Shown: positions 32,681-44,587 of the stretch, in pieces
How positions within the stretch are numbered: the first letter of the stretch is position 1
Layout of the letters: the number at the start of each line of letters is the position of its first letter
NCBI GenBank assembly: GCA_029204225.1
Contig: CM055098.1
Span: 21,239,097 to 21,303,096 of the forward strand
Direction of reading: 5' to 3'
Length of the DNA stretch: 64,000 nucleotides
From: Diphasiastrum complanatum
Taxonomy: Eukaryota > Streptophyta > Lycopodiopsida > Lycopodiales > Lycopodiaceae
Notes under the pieces: model-generated
Seen by the model: only the letters and a program-made list of their open reading frames with translations
What the model was told of the DNA's origin: nothing
The model's database searches: none
Made by a program: the position numbers and the translations under genes

Positions 32681-33371
32681 GCTCTGACTGATAGATACAA
32701 AACTGGATTTTATAGCTGGCAATTTCCGTAGAACTTGATTTTATGTAAAATTCCATAATTGTGAAAAATCAGTTTAATGTCGCATGTCTTGCATGCTTGA
32801 TGGACATTAAGGTAGTAAAGCTAAGAATCGAACAGTGAATCGAATTTCGATTTCGGTTGCTTAATAACTAACAGTGGTTTTTTTACAAATTTTTAGAAAA
32901 CGTAAAAATTTTTAAAAAAAATAAAAAAATGCGAAAACTCAAATTTTTTAATTTTTTTCAGTTTCTTGGAATATTTATGAAATTGACTAAAAATAGTTTG
33001 GTCAACTGTGATTCACTATGAGTTAATCTGATATTAACTAAATATAGTAATTTTCAGGATCGATAAATCGAGATGGCCGAGAAAACTTCAAATCAAGCTA
33101 CGCCATCTTATATGGTGATTTGTTAGCAGTTGAGTACGGCGCTCAATGATATAAATAATCATAATTAAATGAGAAATCAGCAAATGGAGGTTCTGTTGAA
33201 TCAAGTCAAATTGATATTTTCACCCAATCTCGGTTTTCAACCGGAGGTTTATGTGGGGGAGAAAAAGGAGAAAAAATCTGAAGTCGTCGAGAACTGGCTG
33301 GCCAAATGGAGTAGCTACTTCAATCTGCACGGTGTTCTTGATGAGAAGAAAAGTGAAAGTGTCGTGTTGTC
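32681..33371 (+). pseudogene. Gypsy leader end and gag N-terminus
   Basis: From 32681 the sequence matches the end of the gypsy leader (ACAAAACTGGATTTTATAG, as at 34990). Gag starts at ATG 33073 (MAEKTSNQATPSYMVIC), lacks the PGA residues of the other copies, has a TAG after VIC and another stop before MRNQQME, then runs to LDEKKSESVVL. At 33372 it changes to gypsy LTR sequence. It is joined on the left, without spacer, to inverted gypsy pol. Confidence 0.8.
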
Positions 33372-33632
33372 TTCCATAGGGCTATGCATGGCTATGTGCC
33401 CATGATGCTTTTGGCTCTATATAAGAGGTCCAAACTCGCCCTAGTCCTCATCATGGTTCTTGATTCATTGCCAAAGACTCTCACTCTACATTCATGCTTC
33501 TTGTTCCTTGGCTTGGGGATGAGGCTTCTAGAGATTGATTGGATGCTTCTACTTGGTTGGGTGGTTTCTCCACAGTGTGTTATCCTTTTGTATTTAGGAT
33601 TGTAAGCATGATCTAAGGAGCTTCCCTTATAG
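33372..33632 (+). repeat. Gypsy 5' LTR, 5'-truncated
   Basis: Matches 11490-11740 of the tandem LTR. It keeps the TATA box and the terminal CTTCCCTTATA. The missing part is everything upstream of the CATAGG-GCTATGC block. Confidence 0.8.
33418..33424 (+). promoter_or_regulatory. Gypsy LTR TATA box
   Basis: TATATAA in GGCTCTATATAAGAGG; conserved in the LTR at 11525-11540 and as CTCTATATATT in 12009 and 40015. Confidence 0.5.
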
Positions 33633-33644
33633 TGGTATCAGAGC
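33633..33644 (+). other. Gypsy primer-binding site
   Basis: TGGTATCAGAGC then AAGGC, as at 12226. Confidence 0.88.
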
Positions 33645-35399
33645 AAGGCTTACAACCTTGGAGAGGTGGTGCTTTTCGTTGGAGCTTGGTGGTATTCAAC
33701 TAGTATTCTCATCCCAGGAGAGGAGCAAGGTTGCAAGTTGGTGGATCTTCCCAAATTCAATTTGCATGTTCCATATCTCTCTCAAATTCATTGTGGTTTA
33801 TGGAGGATTGTGCTAGAAAATCAAGTTTGGTGTCTTTTTCTGGAGTTTTATCATGTGTAGCTCAAAACTAGTGAAGGAGCTGAAATTTCCAGCAAGTTAA
33901 TTCACTTTGAAGTAGTTGAAATTCAGTTTGCATGTTGGATCTTCCCATGTATTTGGATTCTAGGCTCTTTTGTGGCCAAATTTGGCTTGTTTTTCATGTT
34001 TTTGGCACAAAGTGGAGGGTAGAATTCAAAATCCAGCAAGATCAGATCAATTGATTGGTTGTAATTCTGTATTTTGGATTGCATGTGGATTTGGAAAATG
34101 TTCTTGCCATTAATTTCCATTTGTGCATGGTGAAAAAACCTAGAAAGGGCTAAAATTCATGATTTTTGCTTGTTTTTTCATGAAATTGGATGGTAGGAGG
34201 TTGTTGAATATCAATTGAAGCTGGGAAAAGATGAATCATAGTCTTCCGAAGCTTTCCTAGAAGTTGGAGCCAAGAATTCCAGCAATTGGGTTTGCAGGAA
34301 GTCAAAAAGTGTCAAAAATTGACCAATTTTGGTGAATTTTGGGGGATGGATTTCTCTAGATCCATAAGGGGATCATTTTGAATTTTTTCCAGCATGATTT
34401 GTATTCCTTTTTACCTTCCCAGCAAGCTATCAGACCTATAAATTGATGGGTAAGGCTTCTGTTTCAATCCCATCAAGTTTGTAGCAATTTTGACTTCTAG
34501 AAACCAAGAATTCATCGTTCTCAGCCCAACTACTTCATAGGATCTGTATGAAGGCTTCATGGAACTCTTAGAGACCATTTAAAACTGTTTGGATCATCAC
34601 TTTTAGGCTTGGTTGAGTGTTTGCATGTTTTTTGACAAATTGGTCTTGAAAAAGTGCACCCTTCTACAACTTAATTGGCTATTCTGAACTCGCATGTGTG
34701 AGTCCTAGGTGGAAGGCTGACATGGCAAGTGTCTTGTTCATTGAGTCTCCCTCTGTACTGAGCTTTACAGCACCCAATTTGGTGTCATGTAGCCAAAGAT
34801 ATGAGCATCTAAAGTTTTGCAATTTTGTGAGCAAAATTGGTAAAATTTCCAATTGTTCTGATTGCATGCATGACAATTTCGTATTTCTTGAATGAAAGTT
34901 CTGCATGTGGTTTCTCTGAGTAATTCTAACATGCATGAGTTGGTTAGATCTGTTTTGAGGGGTCATACGCATGTACTTTGACAGTTAGATACAAAACTGG
35001 ATTTTATAGTTGACAATTTCCGTAGAACTGAATTTTTACGTAAAATTCCGTAAAGTAAAAAATCAGTTTAATGTCGCATGTCTTGCATGCCTGATGGACA
35101 TTAATGAAGTAAAATTAAGAATCAAACAATGAATCGAATTTTCGATTTTGATTGCTTAATAACTGACTGTGATTTTTTATGAATTTTTAGAAAACGTAAA
35201 ATTTATAAAAGAAATTAGAAGTGCAAAAACTCGAAATTTTTAGTTTTTTTCAATTTCTTGTAATATCTATGAAATTGACTAATAATAGTGATTTGACCAT
35301 ACTGGATTCAATTTCAATTAGTTTTTGGTCAACAATACTTCACTATGAGTTAATCAGATATTAACTAAATTTAGTGATTTCTAGGATAGATATATCGAG
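33645..35399 (+). other. Gypsy 5' leader
   Basis: About 1.75 kb of non-coding leader, the most complete copy in the window and the reference for the fragments at 12238-12872, 13798-15352 and 32681-33072. No significant open frame. Confidence 0.75.
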
Positions 35400-36311
35400 A
35401 TGGCTGAAGAAACTTCAAATCAAGCTGCAAATCCAGGTGCGCCATCTTATATGGTGATTTGTCAGCAATTGAGTACGGCACTCAATGATATGAATAATCA
35501 TAATCTGATGAGAGATCAGCAAATGGAGGTTCTTTTGAATCAAGTCAAATTGATGTCTTCACCCAATCTCGGTTTTCAACCGGAGGTTTATGCGGGCGAG
35601 AAGAAGGAGAAGAAACCTGAGGTCGTTGAGGACTGGCTAGCCAATTGGAGTATTTACTTCAATTTGCACGGTGTACCTAATGAGAAGAACATTGAAAGTG
35701 TCATGTTGTTCTTATGCGACAAAGCGTCATCGTGGTGGCGAGATTTACCGGTGAAGCCAACCACTTGGGATGCATTTGCGGAAGTTTTCAAGTAAGCTTT
35801 CATAATTGCTGATAACGTTGACTACTACCTGAAGTTCGTGAACTACATGATGGATACAAAGAGTTTAGACTCTTACATCCAAGAATTCATGGACCTATGG
35901 AATAGGGTTCCATCATTCGATGCGAAGTTGGCACTTTGGCAGTTTGTCCTAGGTTTGCCAGCCGACTATCAGAATGAATGTAGGCAAAATGTGCTTCAAA
36001 ATATCGAGGATGCATTTTGGATTGCGAAAGCATATGATTCCACAGTGGTGACATCCAGGAAGCAGTTTGTGCAAATTCCAACCACTTTGAAAACCAAGAA
36101 GTGTAAGAAGTGCGGTCCAAACCAAGCAAAATATTTTGACGAATTAGATCAAGCAGCATTGGAACCCAGAAAGCCGAAGAGAAAGAGATTTAAGAAATCT
36201 ATGTCCAGGAAAAAGACTAAGAAAGAGAACTTATGTTTCGTCTGTAAGAAGATTGGACATATGATGAAATTTTGTCCAGAAAGAAATAAAGTGTTTGCTC
36301 ACATGATTTAG
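35400..36311 (+). pseudogene. Ty3/gypsy gag
   Basis: Starts at ATG 35400 (MAEETSNQAANPGAPSYM). The capsid-like region (QPEVYAGEKKEKKPEVVEDW; FLCDKASSWWRDLP) is followed by TAA at 35793-35795; the same frame continues from 35796 (MMDTKSLDSYIQEFMDLW; FVLGLPADYQNECRQ) through a Lys/Arg-rich stretch to the zinc knuckle C-x2-C-x4-H-x4-C (CFVCKKIGHMMKFC) and a TAG at 36309. Gag would form the particle and bind RNA. The TAA looks like decay. The TAG also exists in the inverted copy near 12890 and may be a real gag-pol boundary. Confidence 0.85.
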
Positions 36312-39300
36312 ATCCCAGGAGGCAATGGTAAGACTTTGGAAATTAACCTGACTGATTGTGAGTGTGAATATTCTTTTAGTACTACTTCTTTCTTGCCTAA
36401 TGAGTTTTTCCGTTTAATTGGCACAGTTAAAGATCAAGAAGTGAGTATTTTATTGAATAGTGATTCAACTCATAATATTATTAATTCTCATCTTGTGCAG
36501 AAACTCAGCTTGGAAACTGAAGCCACCAATCATAGATATAAAGTTTATCTAGCTTCAGGAGCATAGTTGGAGACTTGGAACGTAAAAGTCCCGAAGCTCC
36601 CAGTTTTGGTGCAAGGACACACATAATTAGTTAATTTTCATGTTTTAGACTTAGCCATACTAATTTAATCTTAGGTTATAAATGGCTATTTAGTAAATCG
36701 CCTTCTTTGTTAATTGATTTTGAGAAGCATGTTCTCACTTTCAAGGAGGGTGATAAGGTAATTCATTATCTCGCAGTAATTTTGTACGTTCGTTGGATCA
36801 AATTTTTACAGTTAATGAAATGGAAACTTTGGATTATTTTGAGTATGAAGTTTTTTCAATATGTGTTATTCCAGTTGTGGATGTTCCTGAAATGAATCTA
36901 AATGGTTATGAATTCTCAACAATTCTTAACTCAGTAAATTTAGATCATGAATAAACAGTGAAAGAACAGGTCATAAATAAATTTAGAGATGTTTTTCCAT
37001 CTGAATTACCTCATGGTTTACCACCGTCTAGGTCAGTGGGCCACATGATTGAGTTAATTCCAGAAAGTCAACCTATCTCTAGACAACCTTATAGGTTCTC
37101 TCAGAAAGAGGAGACAAAGATTTCAAATCAAATAGAAAACTATATGATGAGGAGAAATATACAATCTAGTAAATCACCATGGGGCACTCCTGTTCTTCTT
37201 AAAGCGTAGAAAGATGGAAGTATTTGGATGTGTGTGGATTACAAGGGTTTTAATAAAGTCACTATCAAAATTAAATATCCATTACCAAGGATGGATGACC
37301 TTGTAGATCGATTGGGTGGAGCACGGTATTTCACCAAGATCTCAGGATAGGGTACCATCAAATAAGAATTTAGTCGAAAGATGTCCAAAAGATAGGATTT
37401 TGTTCTAGATTTGGACATTATGAATATTTAGTGTTGCCATTTGGATTAACGAATGCTCCAGCAACGTTCCAGCAAATAATGAACGATTTATTTCGTCCAT
37501 ATTTGGGGAAGTTTGTGGTTGTATTCTTAGACGACATTCTCGTTTACAGTAAATCCTTACACGTAGAACACTTAAAAATCATCTTGATAAAACTTCGTCA
37601 GGAGTTACTCTAAGCAGCCAATTCCGGAAACAATGAGGCAAGTAAAGTCACTTTTAGATTTTACACTTTTCTTCAAGAGATTTATTGAGGATTATGCTAA
37701 GTTAGCAGCACCACTTAATAATCTGACAAAAGGGTTTGTTAATAAAAAGAAAAGGAGAAATCAACCTAGTCTGCCCGTTGTTTGGAATGAGGAATTGAAT
37801 CAATGTTTTGAGAAACCTTAAACAATGATTGTTTCAGCTCTCGTGTTACAAATTGCAAATCTAGATTTACCTTACGTCGTGAGAACGGACGCAAGTGATG
37901 TTGCAGTTGGAACAGTTCTTTTACAAATGGATAGGCCACTACCGTTTGAGAGCAAAAAATTCACTTGTTCTCAATTGTGTTATACTATGCAGGAAAAGAA
38001 ATTGTTTGTTGTAATCCATGCACTTAAAGCTTGAAGACACTACTTGTATGGTAGTAAGTTTGTAGTGTATATGGATCACCAGCCTCTTAAGTATTTTTGT
38101 AATCAGCATGATATTTGGGAGAGAAAAGCTCGATGGGCTGAATTGATGCAAGAATTCGATCATGAAATCTGTTACGTAAGAGAAATCTCTAATCAAGTTG
38201 CATATGCTCTTAATCGGATAGGTGAAATGAACACGTTGTCATTCACCCAGATTTCTTTGGATCTATATCTTGCGCTGAGAGGAAAATATGAATCAACTCT
38301 CATTTTGGTCACATTTGGAACATTGTTCAGACCGGAAGAAATGTGGACTGTGTTGAGTCAAAAACACAGGGGACTCAACTAACTAAGAAAGATAAAAAGA
38401 TTGTGGAACAACTCACCATTCGAGATGGATTATTATTTTGGAATGGGAAAGTTTGCGTACCTGGTGATGGTGAGCTGAAACGGAAGATTTTGTTTGAATG
38501 TCATGACATACCCTTTGCAGGACATCCCGGTATACAAAGGACTCTGGACTTGGTTAAGAGGGAATTTTATTGGCCAAAGATCAAGCCATATGTCGAGTCA
38601 TATGTTGTTCAATGCAAACCCTGTCAACTAGCAAAGGCTGAATACCATAAGTTTGGTGGTTTGTGGCATTCGTTAGATATCCCAGATAAGAAATGAGAAA
38701 GCACATCTATGGATTTTGTAGTTGGACTTCCAAAGACCCAACGGCAAAATGATTCTATTTGGATTGTAGTAAATCAGTTAAGTAAGTTAGTTGCATTCAT
38801 ACTAGTCAAGTCAACTATAAAGGCTTCTGAATTAGCCTAGATCTTTGTTGAGAGATTATTTTGGTTGTATGGTCTACCCAGTGACATTGTTAGTGATAGA
38901 GATCCTAAGTTCACAAGTCACTTTCAAATGGCCAGACGAAAAGGACTAATCAAAATAGGGAAGATATTTTGAGGATGTATGTTTCTCACAGACAATCTCA
39001 TTGGGAAGACTATCTCCCACTGGTTGAGTTTTCATATAATAGTAGAAAACATTTTGCTACAGATTACAGTTCTTTTATGCTTATGTACGATTTTCAACCT
39101 AGATCTCCAGTAAATCTTGAGACGAAGTCTGTTAAGATCCAGAAGGTTGCTAATATTTTGCATGATATGCAAGAGATGTTGCAAGTGGCTAAGGATAGTA
39201 TCCATAGTGCTCAAGATAGAGCTAAACACTATACCGATCTTAAAAGATCTCCAAGAGATTTTAAAGTTGATGATTGGGTATATCTTGGGATTTCAAAAGA

Positions 39301-39688
39301 TTCTAAGACATTACGTATAGGGAAGCATTATAGGCTGTCTACCCGTTATTGTGGACCTTTCAAGATTGTACGTAGAATTGGTTCTTTGGCATATGAACTC
39401 GATTTTCAAGGAAGATCAACTGCACACCCAATGTTTCATGTAAGTCGTTTTAAACTGAATTTACATGATGGTGATACAGTTGGATCGGATGAGAATTTAT
39501 CCCATTTGGAAGATTTGTCGCTTAATGTACGTTTGGAGCCTAAAAAAGTGCTTAGTATCAAAGATAAACAATTGAGAAATCGTTCTATCTCTGAGTGCTT
39601 AATTTGGTGGAAGGTTCATATTGAGGATGATGATTCGTTGGAGAGAGCTGATAGCATAAAGAAGAATATTTTGAAGTTTAGCTTCTAA
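36312..39688 (+). pseudogene. Ty3/gypsy pol, multiply broken
   Basis: Order is protease, RT, RNase H, integrase, tail. The protease (36336-36566) has LLNSDSTHNIINS where relatives have L(L/V)DSGSTHNF, so the catalytic Asp is Asn. RT starts at 36958 (FRDVFPSELPHGLPPSRSV); TAG at 37207 and frame breaks near 37350 follow, yet the LDD active site survives at about 37527-37535 ([11 protein letters not shown]). About 120 bases between RT and RNase H (after 37613) are missing relative to the inverted copy. RNase H has TDASDVAVGTVLLQ (37879-). The integrase zinc site is intact (38343-38696); the core is broken near 38925, where the catalytic Glu segment is deleted. The end (38969-39688) carries the GPF block and a tail with LIWWKVHIEDDDSLERAD, like a degraded chromodomain. 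Confidence 0.87.
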
Positions 39689-39716
39689 GGATAGAGGCAG
39701 TTTAAGGAGGGAAGAA

Positions 39717-40225
39717 TGTTATGTCCATGACCAGTACATAGGATGCAGTATACTCCTAGTCTTGGATACACGGTACTCCAGTGAAACAAGTTGTTAGTTA
39801 TGTCACGTCATATTGGACGTGACCGAAAGTAACTAATATCCTTGTGAGGCCCAGAACACACTAAATGGAGTTTAGACAAGTGTATGCATGTGTAGAATTA
39901 TCAATAGCAATTTTATGAATAGTTGGTCCATGCTTAGGACACTATTCCTGGTGAATCTATGTATAGGGAACTTAGGACTATGCATGGCTATGTGCCTAGG
40001 ATGGTTTTGGCTCTATATATTGGGTCCAAACTCGCCCTACTCCTCATGATGGTTGTGGATTCATCGCCAAACTCTCACTCTATATTCATGCTTCTTGTTC
40101 TTTGGCTTGGGGGTGAGGCTTCTAGATTTTGATTTGATGCTTCTACTTGGTTGGGTGGTTTCTCCATAGTGTGTTATCCATTGTGTTTGTGATTTGTAGG
40201 CAGGATCTAAGGAGCTTCCCTTATA
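39717..40225 (+). repeat. Gypsy 3' LTR, first copy
   Basis: Begins TGTTATGTCCATGACC after the purine tract GGAGGGAAGAA and ends CTTCCCTTATA. The next bases (CTGGACGTGACCC) are internal LTR sequence. Confidence 0.8.
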
Positions 40226-40499
40226 CTGGACGTGACCCGAAAGTAACTAATATCCTTGTGAGGCCCATAACACACTAAATGGAGTTTAGACAAGGTATAA
40301 GACAGTGTATGCATGTGTAGGGTTATCAATAGCAATTCTATGAATAGTTGGTCCATGCTTAGGACTCTATTCTAGGTAAATCTATGTATAGGAAATTTAG
40401 GACTATGTATGGCTATGTGACAGGGTTGCTTTTGGCTCTATATATTGGGTCCAAACTTGCCCTACTCCTCATCATGTTTTTGGATTCATTGCCAGGCTC
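40226..40499 (+). repeat. Gypsy LTR, second partial copy in tandem
   Basis: Starts inside the LTR about 90 bases from its beginning and stops at ATTGCCAGGCTCA, where copia family E6 begins. It is flush with the first copy. Confidence 0.75.
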
Positions 40500-40815
40500 A
40501 TTTTTGTGAAAGTGCGAAATTTGAAAAAAGTGCGACAAGTGCCCAAAATTTCTATCTCACAAAATTGGCTTATTTGAAAATCCCGAAGCGAGGAAAGCAA
40601 AGATCTCGAAGTGAGAGAAGATGACGAAGTTTGAGAAAATTTTGAAGGCCGAAAATGTTGAAGGTTCCGAAGTTCACAAATTTTCAACAACTCCCTCTTG
40701 AACTGAGGAAACCTTCATCTGATTCCCATTGTCATTCTTTGCTTTTCAAACAGAGTCTTGTTCATAGGCTTTGTGACTAGGGGATCCATCATCTGACATA
40801 ATGGGTGCAACGGAA
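40500..40815 (-). pseudogene. 3' end of a copia of family E6
   Basis: 40500-40689 matches the LTR at 47260-47423 (the ACAAAATTGGCTTATTTGAAA core and an ACA end), so it is the U3 part of the 3' LTR of a minus-strand element. 40690-40815 is internal: a purine tract (GTTCAAGAGGGAG) and the end of RNase H (DPLVTKPMNKTLFEKQR, resembling the usual ADPLTKPL block). The rest of this copy is absent to the right, where a microsatellite and unassigned DNA follow. Confidence 0.65.
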
Positions 40816-40885
40816 TAAGAGGGATAAATATTGCAGACAACCAAGGGGAGTCTCAAAAATAGTAAAAAAAAAAAACATTACCATG

Positions 40886-40987
<102 letters not shown>

Positions 40988-40989
40988 CC

Positions 40990-41945
40990 CGTCGACAAAA
41001 AAAATAGAGTTTTGTGAAACAGATGCCAAAACTTTTATGTATGTTGACTCATAGCTACAACATCAATACAAACACATATGTTGTCCATTCATGACCATTT
41101 CAAGTTCAAGGAACAATGATGATCTAAATTGAACCACATTGAGGAATAGACATCAATAAGAGGCTCATTGGCCCCACAAGTGACTCGTATGTAACAAGGG
41201 GGTGCCTCTTATCTGAAGACACAAAAGAGGAGTATGGTGTGTAGGCCCATGTCAGTCCTTGAACCTTGCGGTTCATAGCGTTGAAGTGAGAAAAAGGATG
41301 CTGCTATTTCAAACTCAACACTTCAAAGTGGTTACATGTAGACAATTGCTTGAATCCAAATGAACCTCATGCAACCTTTTAGAGTTATTGAGGTTGAAGT
41401 AGCAGACACACATTTCTCATTTTGATGTGGTGAACCATGAGGTTCAAGGATGTCAACGGCCTGCACACCATAAGCCTCTTTGGTGTCGTCATTTTCAGGC
41501 AAGACACCCAATCGGCAGACAACTCAATCAAGGAGCCAGTTAGACCTCTTTACATCCTCAATGGATTCGTGTCATCATTAATATTGTTAGGGTTATGGTT
41601 TGTGGTTAATTGGAGATGGAAAAGTGATTTATATGTTGGTATTGCCCTCGTAGCTTTGAATCAATACCTATAGAAGCTCCGACTATGATACATGACCCTA
41701 AACCCTAAAACCTAAATACACATGAGGAGAAAAACAGAAAGAACATAGTACAATGCTAATCAAAACTTTGGAACCATACGGTTATATCCTATTCCAGAAT
41801 GTCACCACATGCTCCCTACCTATGGTGTTTGGGCTTTCTTGTGGAACTTATCGTCCAACAAGAAACATTTGAACCACGTCTTTAATGGAAGAAGACAAGG
41901 GCTACACACCTTCCTAGAATTGAGAGTGTTGGCTACCTTTAATTC
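40990..41945. other. Unassigned DNA, no recognised gene
   Basis: About 950 bases without retrotransposon motifs. A 78-codon frame at 41437-41673 begins with ATG and has a hydrophobic stretch (SSLILLGLWFVVNW), but it has no recognised domain and no support. This is the longest stretch of the right half that I cannot tie to a repeat; it may be old single-copy chromosome or an unknown repeat. Confidence 0.4.
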
Positions 41946-41947
41946 TT

Positions 41948-43575
41948 TCATGGTTTGCACTTGCCATGTAGTTCCATTAAAGAGCCACCAAGACTTGAAA
42001 ATCTATGAGTAGAAGAGTTCAAACATGATACTAATCTAGCACCACATGACTCCATTTGACTAGTAGGTAGCACTAGTCCATCTTCAAGATCCAATGGATC
42101 CAAAACATTGATCATAGATTCACCAAATGTTGCCAAGTTAGCACAATAATAACTATCTCCAAGAATCTCATTAGATCTCAACCTAGATCTAGCATAAGGA
42201 AGCTCTTTAGACTTTGCATAAGATATACCAATCTTATTGATGCTAGGAATTGACTTTTGAAAATTGAGAGAACCACCAACATCCATTTCATTCCTCTTGT
42301 TAGACATAACAAATGCATCAAGCTTGTAAAGTCTACCTTGTCTATTGGCCCTAGCAATCAAGACATATCCCTTAGTAATGAAGCAAACATCTCCAACAAA
42401 CTTTGTCTTGTACCCTTTCTTTAACATTTGACCAACACTTGGCAAATTCCTTGAAAGTGAAGGAATGTAAAGAACACCATCAAGCCTTGCATTCCTATTA
42501 GTAGAAAGACAAATAGGAATTGAGACAATACCTTTGATCATACACTCACTACCATTTTGCATGTGAACCACTTTCTTGGTTCCAACATAAGAGATCAAAG
42601 AGGTAAAGAACTCCTTGTGACTAGTCATGTGTGAACTAGATCCACTATCTATCCACCATGAATCCTTGTCACTTCCACTTGACATTAGACTTGAAGAACA
42701 CACCATGAGAGAATCACAAGAATCTAGATTCTCATTAGAAGTACAAAAGTTGTTTTGCTTGCTACCTTCATTACTTTTGCTTCTTACGACATTCATTTGC
42801 AAAATGACCTTCTATCCCACAATAAAAGCACTTGAACTTTGACTTATCTTTCTTTATACAAGAAGTAGAAGAGGAGGAGGAAGAGTGGTCATCATGATCT
42901 GAGTTACCACCTCTGGACCATTTCCCTTTGCCTTTATCTTTGCCTTTGGCTTTTTCTTTTGTGAAGAAAGCCTCTTCACCTCCACCTTGCAAGGATGCAC
43001 CATCAAGCTTTGATTGCAACCTATGTTCTTCAGCCAATAAAATTTCTTGCAAGTCAACCACACTTGGCAAGACTCTTTGAATGGCAAAACTTTGCACAAG
43101 GTTATCATGTTCATCTATCAAACCATTCAACATAACCTGGACTATTTCACCATCTTTTATGCTTTCATCAATGCATGCTAGATCATCACTTAAGGAATTT
43201 ACCCTCAAGACAAATGCATGAGCACTTTCTCCCTCTCTTTGTCTACTTTCTCCTTAGGGTCAATACCCTAGATGTGGACTTTGATTCAAAGAGCTTCTTC
43301 AAGGCATTCCATGCCTCACTTGCACTTTGACTTTTACCAACTTCCTTGAGAAGTTCATTGGTAACATTCATTTTAATGATATGAAAAGACCTTTTAGCCT
43401 TCTTATCAAACCTTTGTTGCTCTTGAATTGTGGGTGGTCTCTCTTCAGTTCCTACAACTATGTCCATGAGTTCATTCAACTCAAGTAAGGACTCCATCCT
43501 CACTTTCCAAGTAGAGTAGTTTGATGAACTCAACCTATCATTAGTTTCTAACATGATCCCAAAATTGGAAGCCAT
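41948..43575 (-). pseudogene. Copia E5 gag-protease, relative of E2
   Basis: Gag starts at ATG 43575-43573 (MASNFGIMLETNDRLSSSNY) and follows E2 closely with substitutions (GTEERPPTIQ for EIEERPLTLQ). A small deletion near 43243 removes the IFSS region and shifts the frame. Gag continues at 43208 (DGEIVQVMLNGLIDEHDN) to the zinc knuckle CFYCGIEGHFANEC, then another shift. The protease has WWIDSGSSSHMTSHKEFF, with the catalytic Asp kept. The pre-integrase part follows to about 42190 (KELPYARSRLRSNEI), after which the frame runs into about 240 bases I do not recognise. Integrase, RT and RNase H are missing, so E5 is a deleted older copy. Confidence 0.82.
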
Positions 43576-44540
43576 GAATATAATGATTCTTTAACTTTTA
43601 GGCTCTGTCCTAATGCACCTAGCACTCACTTTTCTCTCAACAAATGATGGATAAGGAGATCTCAGAAGATCTAAGACCCTAAAACACTTCTATCTTGAAC
43701 CTGGCTAGTTTCCAAGCATAGAAAGGAAGATTGAAACACATGCAACACTTTGCACAGAATGGATTACAAACTCAAACCAACCTGAACACACTCTTGCTTA
43801 TGCTCTCAGACTTTCCAGCAAGTGACCAAATCAAGTTATGATGTGAAAAGTTACTTGCATTCTTAGAAAATACACAAGACTAGGCTGCCAAGAATACCTA
43901 GAATTGAACAAACTTGATCAACATATGATCAACACACTAAGATATTGATTCAACATGTAAATCCACATGTAACCCACACTTCTAAAAGTTTATAAACTCC
44001 ATCAAATGATAAATACAAGCTTTAGAGGTGAATTAAAGAGCACACTTAGTGAATCACAAGACTAGCTTCACTAGCTTGTCAAATTTTGGTGTTTAGATGT
44101 AGATCTAAGATCACTTAACATGAGAATGTTCCTCAACCTGTTAAGGATCTAAAAACACATTTGCATAATGGTTAAAATCTTCCAGCAAATGCTCCAATCA
44201 AATTACATAAGGTGAGTTACTTACATGCTCAACAAAGTACACCAAAATTTATGCAAAAGATTGTTGACAATCTGTTCACCCAAAAGGGGATCTGTCATCC
44301 AAGTGAGAGCTTTGCTCAGCCTTTTGGAGAAATACAAAATCACTCAAAGAGTATTTGTCATCCACTTAAGGAGAAGGTTCATCCACTTAAGGAGAGTATT
44401 CATCCACAAAGGAGAGTGTTCATCCACAGAAGTGGAGATTGTCAACAATACATTGAACAAAACATTGTTAGTATCGAATATGCACAAGCCTCACAATCAA
44501 CAAATGATTAGGTGTTATGATCTGATCCAAAATAGCTTCT
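43576..44540 (-). other. E5 leader, truncated
   Basis: Aligns with the E2 leader (27007-27980), including the CCACTTAAGGAG repeats, here with an extra unit near 44400. It stops before the primer site. A shortened version of the antisense open frame (44212-44511) remains. Confidence 0.75.
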
Positions 44541-44587
44541 CACAGGAAATGATCTAGATGCATCAAAGATGTAAAGATTTCCTTGTC

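Larger units (their letters stand above)
33372..40499 (+). mobile_element. Nearly complete Ty3/gypsy element, plus strand
   Basis: Partial 5' LTR (33372-33632), primer site, leader, gag, pol and 3' LTR (39717 on). It lacks the first half of the 5' LTR and has many stops plus two deletions in pol, so it is inactive. No target duplication can be assigned because both ends are truncated. Confidence 0.88.

Noticed and set aside
41692-41716. Telomere-like CCCTAAA copies
   Set aside because: Only about three degenerate units; too short to call an interstitial telomere.
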